Assembly: GCA_009602725.1 (NCBI GenBank)
Contig: WELB01000168.1
Coordinates: 261,692 to 275,404 of the forward strand
Direction: 5' to 3'
Length of the DNA: 13,713 nt
Origin: Spirogloea muscicola
Taxonomy: Eukaryota > Streptophyta > Zygnematophyceae > Spirogloeales > Spirogloeaceae
This document shows, in pieces, positions 1-9,000 of the stretch; the stretch's first letter is position 1, and each line of letters opens with the position of its first letter. Both the position numbers and the translations under genes were made by a program. The notes below the pieces were generated by a model that searched no databases, was not told the DNA's origin, and saw only the letters and a list, made by a program, of their open reading frames with translations.

Positions 1-162
1 TATTATAGAATGCGGCTCTCGCTTAGTTTGCAGCGCTCGCAAGCATTGGCTCTTCATCAACGTGCAGGGCGCGCTCTAAGTCAGGCCTCCGGCTTTCGTG
101 GCGGCGCTCCAGCTCCCCAAGTTAGCTTGTCAGATTTGTTTGTGCTCACCCGTGGGTACTAA
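1..162 (+). mobile_element. C-terminal end of a LINE-like (non-LTR) retrotransposon ORF, truncated by the window edge
   Basis: The frame is open from base 1 to a TAA at 160-162 and encodes 53 residues. They contain RMRLSLSLQRSQALALHQ, then RAGRAL, and end in SDLFVLTRGY. The same peptide recurs at 1966-2159 (+), in part at 1897-1963 (-), and at 12582-12764 and ~10735-10900 (-), so it is a multi-copy element and not a host gene. The pattern R-L-S-x-x-L-Q-R-x-x-A-x-x-L-H close to a stop resembles the extreme C-terminus of non-LTR retrotransposon reverse transcriptases, after the CxCG/RHN segment seen in the copy at 10735-11452. That family assignment is from memory and from the neighbouring copies. 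The reverse transcriptase core would lie outside the window to the left. This copy has an intact frame and stop. Confidence 0.72.
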
Positions 163-400
163 TGTCATCTTAGGTACCTTAGATTAGGTCTCCGTATTAT
201 ATAGCATTGTTTAGTCTGCACTCGACTCTGCCTGAACAATGTATTGGCTTGAATTGGCCTCCCTTTCAATTCATGCGCCCCGCGCGCCTTCCCCCTTTTG
301 TTCTGGCTTTTCCAGCCTCTGTCCTGTGGTTTCGTCATGTCTAGTTGTCTAGATGCCTAGCTGTGTGTTTCCCTTCTTTCCGGCACCTGTTGTAGCTGTT
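163..400 (+). mobile_element. 3' untranslated tail of the LINE-like element, including repeat block R1 (227-295)
   Basis: This non-coding stretch follows the TAA at 160-162. Block R1, from TCTGCCTGAACAATG at 227 to CGCGCGCCTT at 295, recurs on the minus strand at 12376-12443 and 12131-12223. The shared core includes GGCTTGAATTGGCCTCCCTT and CATGCGCCCCGCGCGCCTTC. In the 12376 copy it also lies downstream of an RGY-stop reading frame, so R1 is best read as conserved 3'UTR of the same element. A short GGCTTTTCCAGCC hairpin lies just beyond R1, with a variant GGCTTCTCCCAGCC at the equivalent place in the 12131 copy. The exact 3' end of the element cannot be fixed. Confidence 0.6.
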
Positions 401-404
401 TGGA

Positions 405-665
405 TTTTGTCCATTCTTTTTTGGCTGGCTTCTGCCAGCCCGTCTTCTATGGGCGAGCTCATTCTTCGCCCATTGAGAATAGGGGCTGTCCTCAAGGGGC
501 GAGCACTCTCTTCTCTCGGACGAAGCGCACCCCGCGCCGTCTCCCGAGGTGCGTGTGGTCGGCCGCTCTAGCCCTGTCACAGCCCCGGCCCCCTTCGGAA
601 GAAGAGACGCTTTCAGTAGAGGGCGGTGGCTGTGAGAGGCCAGCCCAGCTCGAGTGAACAAACTT
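405..665. repeat. Inverted pair of stem-loop repeats (SL-a and SL-b), MITE-like in layout
   Basis: The left arm carries GGCTGGC-TTCT-GCCAGCC at 423-440, followed by TATGGGCGAGC and a CTCTCTTC tract. The right arm is a degraded inverse, with GAAGAAGAGACG, GGGCGG, and the stem GGCTG...CAGCC at 628-645. The whole behaves like a ~260-base element with long imperfect terminal inverted repeats, each holding its own small hairpin. The same unit occurs at 1479-1496, 1811-1829, 2236-2254, 2369-2383 and 13168-13187. It may be a non-autonomous DNA element, or two 3' tails of the LINE family in opposite orientation; I cannot decide between these. Confidence 0.5.
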
Positions 666-767
666 TGAAGGGGCCAGAGAAAGCTCTAAAATACACAGTG
701 AATCAGTAGCCACGATGCACGCAGTAACCTCAATAACCTTCGGAAGAGCTGTCTCTGACCGCCGTCT

Positions 768-850
768 CAAGTCAGGACCACCGGCTTCCATGCCCGTGCT
801 CAGGCTCCCCAAGTTGCCCTGTCCGATTATGATCATGTGTGCTCAATCTG
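768..850 (+). pseudogene. Degenerate copy of the LINE C-terminal tail
   Basis: This stretch aligns along its length with bases 77-149. Shared words include AAGTCAGG, CCGGCTT, GCTCCCCAAGTT, GTGTGCTC and related spacing. Small insertions and many substitutions have destroyed the reading frame that ends SDLFVLTRGY in the intact copy. The similarity is at nucleotide level only, about what an old, decayed copy would show. It implies a second plus-strand insertion of the same element between the first copy and the inverted pair at 1788-2280. No functional product is expected. Confidence 0.45.
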
Positions 851-859
851 AAGTGCTGA

Positions 860-1227
860 AGCCCCCCTCCAGCCGTGCTTCCTCGGCCCCTCATAGCCTA
901 GGGCTTTGCTATGTGTAGCCCCATCTTCGCACTTCCTTTGCTTGTGCTTGGATAGTATATTGGCTCCTGCAGGCTCTCTGGGCCTTGAGTCTCGCTTGCA
1001 AGTTTTGCTTACCCTGCAGCATCCCTAGGATATGCCTCGCATCTGCTTACTGGCGTGCCCTGCTTGCCGCCTCATTGGGACGATCCTCTCCGGCGGCTAA
1101 TTTGACCAATTTGGGGCTGCTGACTAGGTGTCATTGAGCCGCCATTGGCAGTGGTCACTTCTTACCTGAGGGGCCGTACGCCTACAGTCTCCTTCAAACT
1201 CATGTCCAGTCGTTCCAGGCTGGCTTT
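860..1227. other. Unassigned intergenic stretch
   Basis: I see no convincing gene, RNA or repeat here. Short open frames exist on both strands, but none shows a recognisable motif, a splice structure or similarity to the repeats nearby. Confidence 0.5.
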
Positions 1228-1257
1228 CCATTGCCATTGCCATTGCCATAGCCATTG
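1228..1257 (+). repeat. Hexanucleotide microsatellite (CCATTG)5, one unit variant
   Basis: There are five tandem six-base units: CCATTG three times, then CCATAG, then CCATTG. Read on the minus strand this gives an Ala-Met dipeptide run, but no supporting gene is seen there. Confidence 0.9.
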
Positions 1258-1478
1258 CTTCCTTCAGAGGAACTTCTTCTGGTTGGGCCGGCCTTCCAAG
1301 GGCATCGCCCTTATCGGGCAAGGCTCATTCGAGCAAGATACAGAAGGTGCACGGTGTCCATAGACAGGGAGGCAAAGCCGAGCCAATGCACCAATAATTC
1401 TACGAAGCATAGGAAGGAAGTGCAAAGCTACAGCGGGAGAGAGGCTCTTTGCAAGAAGCTCTTCCTCTGTAAGGCAAT

Positions 1479-1496
1479 GGCTGTAAGAGGCCAGCC
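1479..1496 (-). repeat. Stem-loop repeat copy SL-c
   Basis: GGCTG (1479-1483) pairs with CAGCC (1492-1496). The repeat is followed on the plus strand by CAAACGAATGAAC, matching the context of the other copies (CCAGCCCAAA then an ATTNAC-like word). The minus strand continues with an AGAGGAAGAGCTTCTT tract, comparable with the CTCTCTTCTTC that follows the hairpin in other copies. It is degraded and has no obvious inverted partner. Confidence 0.5.
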
Positions 1497-1587
1497 CAAA
1501 CGAATGAACGGGCCTGCAAGGGCCAGAAGTCGCAAAATCACATGAAAGTACTATTTGTGACTTCTGCAAATGGACGCTCACAATCCT

Positions 1588-1776
1588 CTAGTCAGCAAGT
1601 ACAGATTGAAATTAAGCAGAGAGCGGAAAAGCGTCGCGTTCGCTGCTGCATGCCCAGCCTTTGAGAGAGCTGAACGAGCTTAATCAGTGACAAAAGAGCA
1701 GCTCTCCCGATATAGAAGGGCTTAGAAGTTGCCCACCTAGGACTTAGGCATTAGTGGATCTCACCTTGCTGACTAG
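1588..1776. repeat. Short element bounded by a perfect 12-base inverted repeat
   Basis: CTAGTCAGCAAG at 1588-1599 is the exact reverse complement of CTTGCTGACTAG at 1765-1776, enclosing about 165 bases with no coding signal. The right end abuts the LINE copy that starts near 1788. It may be a tiny non-autonomous element or a by-product of nested insertions. I did not find a clear target-site duplication. Confidence 0.45.
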
Positions 1777-1787
1777 AAGAAATAAGA

Positions 1788-1963
1788 AACTGCTCACCCA
1801 TTGAGAATATGGGCTGGAAAAGCCAGCCCAAAAAAAGTATTAACAAAGGACGAGAAGGGGGCCAGGGGAAGCACAAACAAAGCAGCTACGGAACACTCAG
1901 TAACCCCTGCTAAGCAGCCTTAGGTCAGAGACTCTAGGCTCCTGGAAGTGGGTCCCCTGGGCC
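1788..1963 (-). mobile_element. Truncated LINE-like 3' end, minus strand (left arm of a 176-base inverted repeat)
   Basis: On the minus strand, bases 1963-1897 encode the end of the element ORF, with GTHFQEP and then SDLRLLSRGY and a TGA at 1899-1897. This is nearly identical to the plus-strand copy ending at 2159. The 3' tail continues to about 1788 and includes a perfect hairpin, GGGCTGG (1811-1817) with CCAGCCC (1823-1829) around a 5-base loop. The copy is cut off upstream of ~1963, so only about 22 codons of the ORF remain. It lies back to back with the copy at 1966-2280, forming a large palindrome-like structure. Confidence 0.7.
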
Positions 1964-1965
1964 GG

Positions 1966-2280
1966 TTGACTTCCCTGCAGCCGGGTCGCTGGCGCAAGTG
2001 TATCGAATGCGCCTGGCCGTCTCGCTGCAGAGGTCCATGGCCCGGGCGCTGCACCTTCGTGACGGCAGAGCCCTCGCTGCTGCCTCTGGCTCTGGCCAGG
2101 GGACCCACTTCCAGGAGCCCAGCATCTCTGATCTGCGGTTGCTTAGCAGGGGTTACTGAGCGTCTCGTAGCAGCTTCGTTTCTGTTACTTAGCGCTTCCC
2201 CTGGCCCCCTTCTCGTACTCTGTTCATTCTTTTTCGGGCTGGTTGTTCCAGCCCCTATTCTCAATGGGCGAGCACTTTCT
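1966..2280 (+). mobile_element. LINE-like 3' end, plus strand (right arm of the inverted repeat from 2094)
   Basis: The frame runs from about 1966 to a TGA at 2157-2159. It contains RMRLAVSLQRS (from 2004), LHLRDGRALAAASG, then GTHFQEP and SDLRLLSRGY. It matches the intact tail at 1-162 and the minus-strand tail ending at 12582. The 3' tail follows, with CCCCTGGCCCCCTTCTCGT, a TTCTTTTTC tract and the hairpin GGGCTGG (2236-2242) with CCAGCCC (2248-2254). From 2094 onward it is the reverse complement of 1963-1788 with modest divergence. The coding frame is uninterrupted over the part present. Confidence 0.72.
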
Positions 2281-2405
2281 CCTGGGACACAAGCGACACA
2301 CAAGAAAGACGCTTCCAGGGCTGTGGCTAGGACTAGAAGAAGAGAGTGCTCGCCCATAGAGAAGAGGTGCTGGCAAAGCCAGCCCAAAAACAATTGACAA
2401 TGTCC
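2222..2405. repeat. Inverted pair of stem-loop repeats (SL-e and SL-f), MITE-like
   Basis: The left half (TTCATTCTTTTTCGGGCTGG..., AATGGGCGAGCAC) is the imperfect reverse complement of the right half (GTGCTCGCCCATAGAGAAG..., GCCAGCCCAAAAACAATTGAC). Each half holds its own small hairpin, at 2236-2254 and 2369-2383. The unit is about 184 bases with ~50-base arms and a ~60-base centre. Its left half is also the 3' tail of the LINE copy ending at 2159. So this is either two opposed LINE tails or a small foldback element that the tail captured. Confidence 0.55.
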
Positions 2406-2422
2406 AAAGCCAAAAGAAAAGA

Positions 2423-2550
2423 GTTGCCGAAAGAGGGCTACTGACCGCGTCGGCTAGGCAGCAGGTGATGTACTGTAGATGTGCTGGCCTTCGAACTTGG
2501 CCACCCAGGCCCTCCAAATCTTCCTAAATCTTGGCACACGCTTGGCCTCC
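2423..2550 (+). mobile_element. Residual LINE-like 3' end, plus strand
   Basis: A GGC-TAC-TGA (stop 2442-2444) aligns with the RGY-stop position of the family. The following stretch (GCAGCAGGTGA at ~2457, ATGTGCT, ACTTGGCCACCCAGGCCCTCC at 2496-2516) matches the minus-strand tail of the copy at 10650-10756. That copy has the same words in the same order (AGCAGCAGGTGA, AATGTGCTTGCC, ACTTGGCCACACAGGCCCTCC). Only the last codon or two of the ORF survives; the left side is cut by the inverted element ending near 2405. It marks the left border of the host gene territory. Confidence 0.6.
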
Positions 2551-2802
2551 CCCTTGTGCTCACCCAGCCTGCCGCAACCCCGGCGTGCCACCCTTGGTGT
2601 GCCAGCAGTACCTGTGCCCGCCTGGCATGCCCGCACTCGGCTGGCTCCTCACGCTAGCACTCCAGCATCGCCGCAGCCCTTTGGTTGGCGGCCGCTCGCC
2701 CTCCCTCCTCCGACGTTGTCATTCTGGCACAGCGGACGGCACAGGGCTTTCACGCGCAAAAATGAGCGCCCAGCTGGGCTCTGGTTCCATCCTCATCCGC
2801 TT
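2551..2802 (+). promoter_or_regulatory. Presumed 5' flank and leader of the IDE-like gene
   Basis: This C-rich, gene-free stretch lies between the last LINE remnant and the first ATG used for the peptidase model. The reading frame of exon 1 stays open upstream as far as 2479. That could mean a longer N-terminus, but the stretch overlaps the LINE remnant and has no family similarity, so I treat it as leader. No TATA box or other promoter element is clear to me. Confidence 0.35.
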
Positions 2803-3051
2803 ATGACAGCCGAGGTCGTGGTGTTCCTCCTCGCCTCTCTGCTCACGGCTGCCTGCGCCACATTGTCCACGCCGCATCTCGGTCCCGGCCAGAAGACGAC
2901 CTTGCAGACCAGGAGCGTAGATGGCGAGACACCCCTAGGCAACTGTGCAGCTCGCACCCTGCTGGGATCTGATACACAGGTCCATCCAACCTGCGCGGCC
3001 CCAGCGTCGCTGCTTGCATGGGCCAACTCCTCAACGCTTAGTCCACCGCAA
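2803..3051 (+). other. N-terminal extension with a signal-peptide-like hydrophobic stretch (residues 1-83 of the long form)
   Basis: Residues 1-22 read [18 protein letters not shown] and onward, a hydrophobic core followed by small residues, like a secretory signal or a membrane anchor. The rest (to residue 83) is Ser/Thr/Pro/Ala-rich and shows no family similarity. Conserved IDE sequence begins about residue 92, after [16 protein letters not shown], whose ATG at 3052 is in frame. The two ATGs would give either an exported/organelle-routed form or a cytosolic form. The acidic residue in the n-region is atypical for a signal peptide, so this is only suggestive. Confidence 0.4.
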
Positions 3052-6000
3052 ATGGAGGCGGGCGACTGTGAGATATTGCAAGCGAAGAATGACAGGCGCC
3101 TATACCGGCGCATAGAGCTGCCCAACGGTCTGCAGGCCCTCCTCATCAGCGATGACACGACGGACAAGGTGACGCCAGAAAGGCTCCAACTATACCCCAT
3201 GCCAACTTCAGAGCCCAACTCTATGCTCGAGATTCGGATTCTCCTGCTATTGACAATCACCAACCAGTCTGCACATATACTCAACGGGCTGAAAAGCGGG
3301 GGTCAAGTACCAGCGGCCTGCCGCCAAGCCAGCTGGTAACGGGATGGCCACTTGAGGCAACCTGGCTCATGCAAGTGACTCGCGTTGTGCAGGCTGCAGC
3401 AGCATTGGACGTGAATGCCGGTCACTTCTGCGACCCAGAGAGCATCCCTGGGCTAGCTCACTTCTTAGGTCTTCCCTGGCGCTCTTCATCCAACCCTTCT
3501 CCTTGAGCTCCTCACATCTTCAAGTGGCTAATCTTACGCTTCTCAGCTGCATGAGTTGGTAATATATGATGTTTAAGCAGGACATGGTTGTCATGTGTCA
3601 GTGCACCTAATACCTTCACAAGGGTCACTAAGCCACTTGCATATGCAGCTGAGGAAGTTCCCGTAAAATTGAACGCCTCTTTGTTTCCTTCACAATACCT
3701 GGACTCAAACAGCTGTAGGTCCATGCGTCACTTGATGCGGCCATTTCTCAAGATGTCTGACTGTGATGCTTGTGATTCCAGAGCATATGCTGTTCTTTTC
3801 AAGCGACAAGTACCCAACAGAGTATGAGTACCTAAAATTTCTGACAGAGGTAGCTTGTCCATACAATTCACTTGAGTCCCATAGTCAAAGGACGCAGTTG
3901 GTGATGGTTGTTCCTATGATGTTCAGGCATGCTCTCATCAGTCTCTACCACTCTCGTCTGTTATTATGCAATTCTCTGCTTGAGTTGGAAAAAGTCCTGA
4001 AGAAGCTACAGTCATTATGGAGTTTGCAATCTTTCTGCTATAGCATGACCAATGTGCGAGGTCTATGATCGCATCCAATAGCATAGACCTTGTCAGATCT
4101 CACTCATACCTTGCAATATGCTTCTCGACCTTCAGCATGGAGGGCGTGGCAATGCCTTCACGGACACAGAGCATACAAACTACCACTTTGACATCGGCTA
4201 TAAACATCTGGAGGAAGCACTTGACAGGTGATGCAGCTATCTGTCAACGGCGCAGCAAGGGCTGGTGATTTTTGGAGGCCTTGGGCTACTTCTTCTGAGG
4301 TAGAGAAGCCATGATCATGGTGGGGTGTTGAAGGTCTTAAAATGGGTGTGACGTGTTGCTTTTGGAGCATGAGATGTGCCAGGTTTGCCCAGTTCTTCAT
4401 CTGCCCTTTGCTGTCTGGGGATGCTACATCACGCGAGATGAATGCTGTGGACTCTGGTAACTCCTGTACTTCTGCAATTTCAACTGCAAGGTCATATAGT
4501 CCAGACTTTATCTGCCTTGTTTAATGAAGCTTTTTCAGCTAAGATGACTTGCAAAATTCCGCTTTGCCACATTGGTAGTAAAGTATCTTGCGACTACATT
4601 TCTTGCAGAACACAGCAAGAACCTTCTGTCAGATGGGTGGCGCCTCCGTCAGGTCATAATCTGCAGCTCATCGTATGACCTAGGTACCCTAGACAAGACA
4701 GCTAGCTGTTTCTGATTTGGTAGCCTTTGAGATGCTTTTTACCTACTATTCATGCTGAGCACTTTGGAGAGCCTGGCACTTGATGGCAATGTGTAACCTG
4801 GTGGCTTGGGTTTTGGGGTTGGGCAGTTGCAAAAGCTGCTGAGTTCATCCCAGCATCCTTACCACAAGTTTGGCACAGGCAAGCTTTCACCACATGTTTG
4901 CAAGCACCCCTCTGCATGGACTTTCTGATCTTTGGATATTCCTAGATGCTCAGAGCACAACACCTCAGGCAGGGCCTACTCACCAGTACGATGAGAAGAG
5001 TGACAGAGGGTGCCAATGTGCTGCAGTTATATCCTGTATCTCAGTGCCTGCGCGACCTGCTACTACCTCTTACTGTGCAGGCAACCTAGAGACTTTGGAC
5101 GTCGTTCCAAAAGCAGCTGGGCAGGATGTTCAAGTTGAGCTTCTGCGATTCTATGAGCAGCACTACTCAGCAAATCTCATGCGCCTTGTGGTGTATGGTC
5201 GAGGTACGACTCGCCTTGCCCTTGAGCATCTGTTCACCAATTACACCAAACGATTATAATTGCCTCTGCTGGCCAACCTGTACTACCACTGGGAGAAAGT
5301 TAACTTGGGCTAATTTGTCCTGTGCAAAAGAGTCAAAAGTTGGCAGTCTGCTGGGGTTTCCCTGCAGTCTACGTCTCACAGTCTCAAAACCCCACCAAAA
5401 CCTGCAGAATCTTTGGAAAGGCTTCAGGAAATCGTGGAGGCAAAGTTTGCGAGTGTCAGGAACACTCAGCTCCCAAAGCCAGGCTTTCCAGGCAAGCCCT
5501 GCTCCAAGGAGCACCTCCAGGTACAGAAAAGGTAGTCGTTGATGTCTTCCTGCAGACATATCAGACAAGACCTCATAGACTACTGTAGGAGCTGATGTCC
5601 TTGTCCAGCAATTTTCCAGGTTATGATCAAGGCAGTACCTGTGACTGAAGGTGACACGCTGGACCTAGTGTGGCCAACCCCTCCAGATCTTGTCAAGTAC
5701 AGGGCAGCCCCCAGCCGCTACTTGGGACACCTCATAGGCCATGAAGCCAATGGATCACTCTTTGCACTTCTGAAGAGACTGGGTCAGCAGTTCTCTGCCC
5801 TGCTGGCATGCATGGTCGAAGCTGCTGCATCCCTACTTCAGTTACTAGCAGATGCCATCTGTGATAGCGCTGTTGCAGGAGCTGGAGGACTTGCCCGCTT
5901 CTGTACTTTGTGATGTACATTCACTCTAACAGCAGCTTCCTGTGCAGGTTGGGCTTCTAGTCTTTCAGCAGGAGAGTCCGAGAGCAGCCAGGAGTATGCA

Positions 6001-9000
6001 TTCTTCACGATAAGCATTGAGTTGACTAAGGTTGGTCAGGGTATGTACCTGCAGAAGCAACTCATGCTTGTGTAGGTCTAGTACTACTAGTATGCTGAAG
6101 CCTTATACACAACCTCCTTGTGCAGCCTTCATCGAGTTTGTTGGAGGGTGTCACATTTCTGTTTGGATGCTGGTAATGATGACTCCATCACATGACTTTA
6201 CCATGATAGGGGGACATGACCACCCTCTTCTAAGGCAGCTCCATCGGCTGCCTTGCTTCTGCAGGACGTGTGCAAGATATTGTGCGCTTGACACTTCACT
6301 ACATTGACCTCTTGCGCCAAGAGGGTGTTCAGGAGTGGATATTCAATGAGGTATGAAAGATACACATGGTCTGCTGAAGGATAGTCCAAGTATACAATCG
6401 ATTTAAGTGTATGTCAGCCTCATGCAATGACAAGCAAGTGATCTAATTACTATCATCAAGCTACTACAGCTCTCAGTAAGACCAGTCAACTGAACCTGCA
6501 GGTCAAAGAGGTGGCAGACTTTAAGTTCCATTTTGCAGACAAGCAAGCCCCACTTCCATATGTCAGTGGCCTTGCAGACAACTTGCAGGTATGCTGCTCA
6601 TTAATTAGTGTCCTCTAGACCACCCCCACTGCTTAGCATATTATGCTACTGTCTAAGGCTCGTATGTTGTGCTACCTCTTTGGCTGATTTGACACGCCGC
6701 TTATGCAGCACTATCCACCTGAAGATTGGCTTGCTGGCCCCCACATTCCACGAGTATTTGACGCCTCTTCCATTCATGAAGTCCTTGGACAGATGACCTA
6801 CGACAATCTGAGGTACGTACAACACATGACCTCCAACATGCCCTTCTGGTCCAGGTTGCTGCCACAGCATATGGAGCGATGTTGATCCTGTCCACCTGCA
6901 TGACTGGGTCCTGGCCATCAGCACGAGACACTGTCAGAGATTTGCTGATCTCGAGGTCAACATACAAGTGCTGAGTGATGATATCTCAAGCTCATGTAGC
7001 ATGCAGGAAGTAGTCTAACAATAACGAGGTTGGGAAAAGGAGGTGATCTGGGCAGAGTCTTTGCCTTCTTGGGGTACCTGCCTGAGGCATTCATGTGGGC
7101 CCTTGTGGACCTGACAGAATCTTGTGGTGCTCAAAATCATTCCCTGATGATGTTATGAAAAGGGAGCACTGGTATGGCACACAGTACCAGGTGGTGCATT
7201 TGACACCTGAGTGGATTGAGGTGTGTCATGCATTCTATCCGCCGGACTTCTCGAGATACCTGCAAGGCTTCTTGCTGTCCTCACCACAGACTCACATTTT
7301 GCTGCTGCCTATGCACAGGAGCCAAGCAGCCCCAATTGTAAGGAAAGCTATGCCTGCATCTGCCAGATGTCCTCTTCCCTACTGACTTCACTATCTGCGG
7401 CGACCTAGGCACAGGAGCCAAGCATCGCCGGTTTGCAAGGAGAGCTACACTTGCCATCGCCAAACGACTTCATCCCTACTGACTTCACCATCAAGCATTC
7501 CACAGTCAAGGTTGGCGTACTAGTCGCTGCTCGTATTTTAGCATTTAAAAGATGTGTAAGGTTGTACTGAGAAGATGTGCTTTAGAATTTTCAGTTGTGT
7601 AGATGTCTTTGTATCAATATGTCTGTTGCAGAATTTGAGTCGGTTCCCCTATTTTTGCAAGGACCACAGATGGATTGTCCAGCTTTGGAGAAGCAGACAG
7701 AGATGGGCAGACTTTGGTGCAAGCACGACTCGCTATTTGCTACACCGAAAGCCCTTATACGCCTCAGCTTCACCTGCCCAGCGACGTCATACTCTCCTGA
7801 ACACAGCCTCCTCACTCAATTATTCACCAAGCTTCTAGCGGATGGCCTGAATGAATATGGTAAGTGATCCTCTATGATTGCCAATAGCTGTATATTGCAA
7901 TGACTTAGCAAATATGCCCATGTACCTGGTTCTTGTATGTCCTAAAGGCCTGATGTGAATCACTGACAACCCTATGCATGCCACAGCCTACTATGCACAA
8001 ATTGCTGGCCTGTCATACAGCATCCAGCACACTACTGTTGGCTTCCAGGTCAATCGCCATAATGTCTTCTCGTACATGTACTGCAAATGACGAGATGGAG
8101 TTAGTTAGTCATGATCTTCCTAACAATTTGCTCTTGGGCCTGTCCCTTGGCCAAGCCTACCTCATATTCTGTAAGTCAAGTTCGTGCTGTCCGTTGGGCA
8201 CTTCTCCTTACTGCTGGTTGATCACTGACTCTCTCTGCAGGTGTTTGTGTCTGGCTATTCCCACAAGCTCATGACTCTATTGGAGAAGATCCTGAGCAAG
8301 GCCTTTGCTTTCGACTTCACAGACGATCGATTTCATAACGTGCAAGTGAGCAAATTTTTACTGATGAGGCACACTGACATGTGCCTCTTGCATCGGTCAG
8401 AACTACGTTTTCATAAGTCAGATTAACTGTCAAAGCAAGCACTTCCCGCCAACTTCTTCCAATTTGTTCTTGACACAAGAGTCTGTCTGAGCTGGTAGGA
8501 AACAACCTTCAAGGAATATTTAAACTTCAAATATCATCAGCCGTACTATCATGGTATTTACTCGACGTCATATCTGCTGGAACACAAAACCTGGCACATA
8601 TCCGAGTACACCAATGCTCTTCCAGAGCTAGGCCCTGAAGACCTTCGAGCTTTCTATCCAAAGCTGCTCTCCCAATGCTTTTTCGAATGTTTCGTGGCAG
8701 GTGGGAAGATTCAGTGTAGCAACACAGAAAGCATCTGCTAAGCACTCTCCAGCATGTGCCAGATGTGCATTTGCAATTTGTTTGTTGGTAAGCATTTTGA
8801 GGAATGCTGAGGCTGACGACACTTTGAGTCTGCTGGACGAACTCTCTTCCTGATGACAGGGAACTTCTTATCAGAGGAAGCTGTGGTGATTTTTGACAAG
8901 GTGGAGTCTATGCTCCAAGGTAGCTCAGTGGTTTGCAGCAAGCCCCTCTTGGCGTCTCAGCATGCAGAGAGGCGGATTGCACACTTGAGCGCCTGCAGCT

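Noticed and set aside
1124-1321. Minus-strand frame with an Ala-Met dipeptide run as a protein
   Set aside because: The run is the translated CCATTG microsatellite and nothing else in the frame supports a gene.
405-2405. Calling the inverted stem-loop pairs a DNA transposon family outright
   Set aside because: I could not find convincing target-site duplications, and one arm coincides with a LINE 3' tail, so the class is undecided.
2479-3339. A 286-codon open frame as an independent gene
   Set aside because: Only its middle (from ~3052, or 2803, to 3168) shows IDE-family sequence. The part after 3168 is intron 1 read through, and the first part overlaps a LINE remnant.
5623-5913. A separate small ORF starting [11 protein letters not shown]
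   Set aside because: This is exon 10 of the peptidase plus read-through of intron 10. The frame needed for the next conserved block resumes at 5948.
7319-7408. The upstream exon 16 copy as a functional mutually exclusive exon
   Set aside because: It carries a one-base deletion, does not encode the conserved [13 protein letters not shown], ends at a stop, and has no donor at the equivalent place.
7633-7669. An earlier acceptor for exon 17 after TTGCAG at 7632
   Set aside because: With exon 16 ending in phase 0, it would read the conserved region in the wrong frame. The AG at 7669 gives the right frame.
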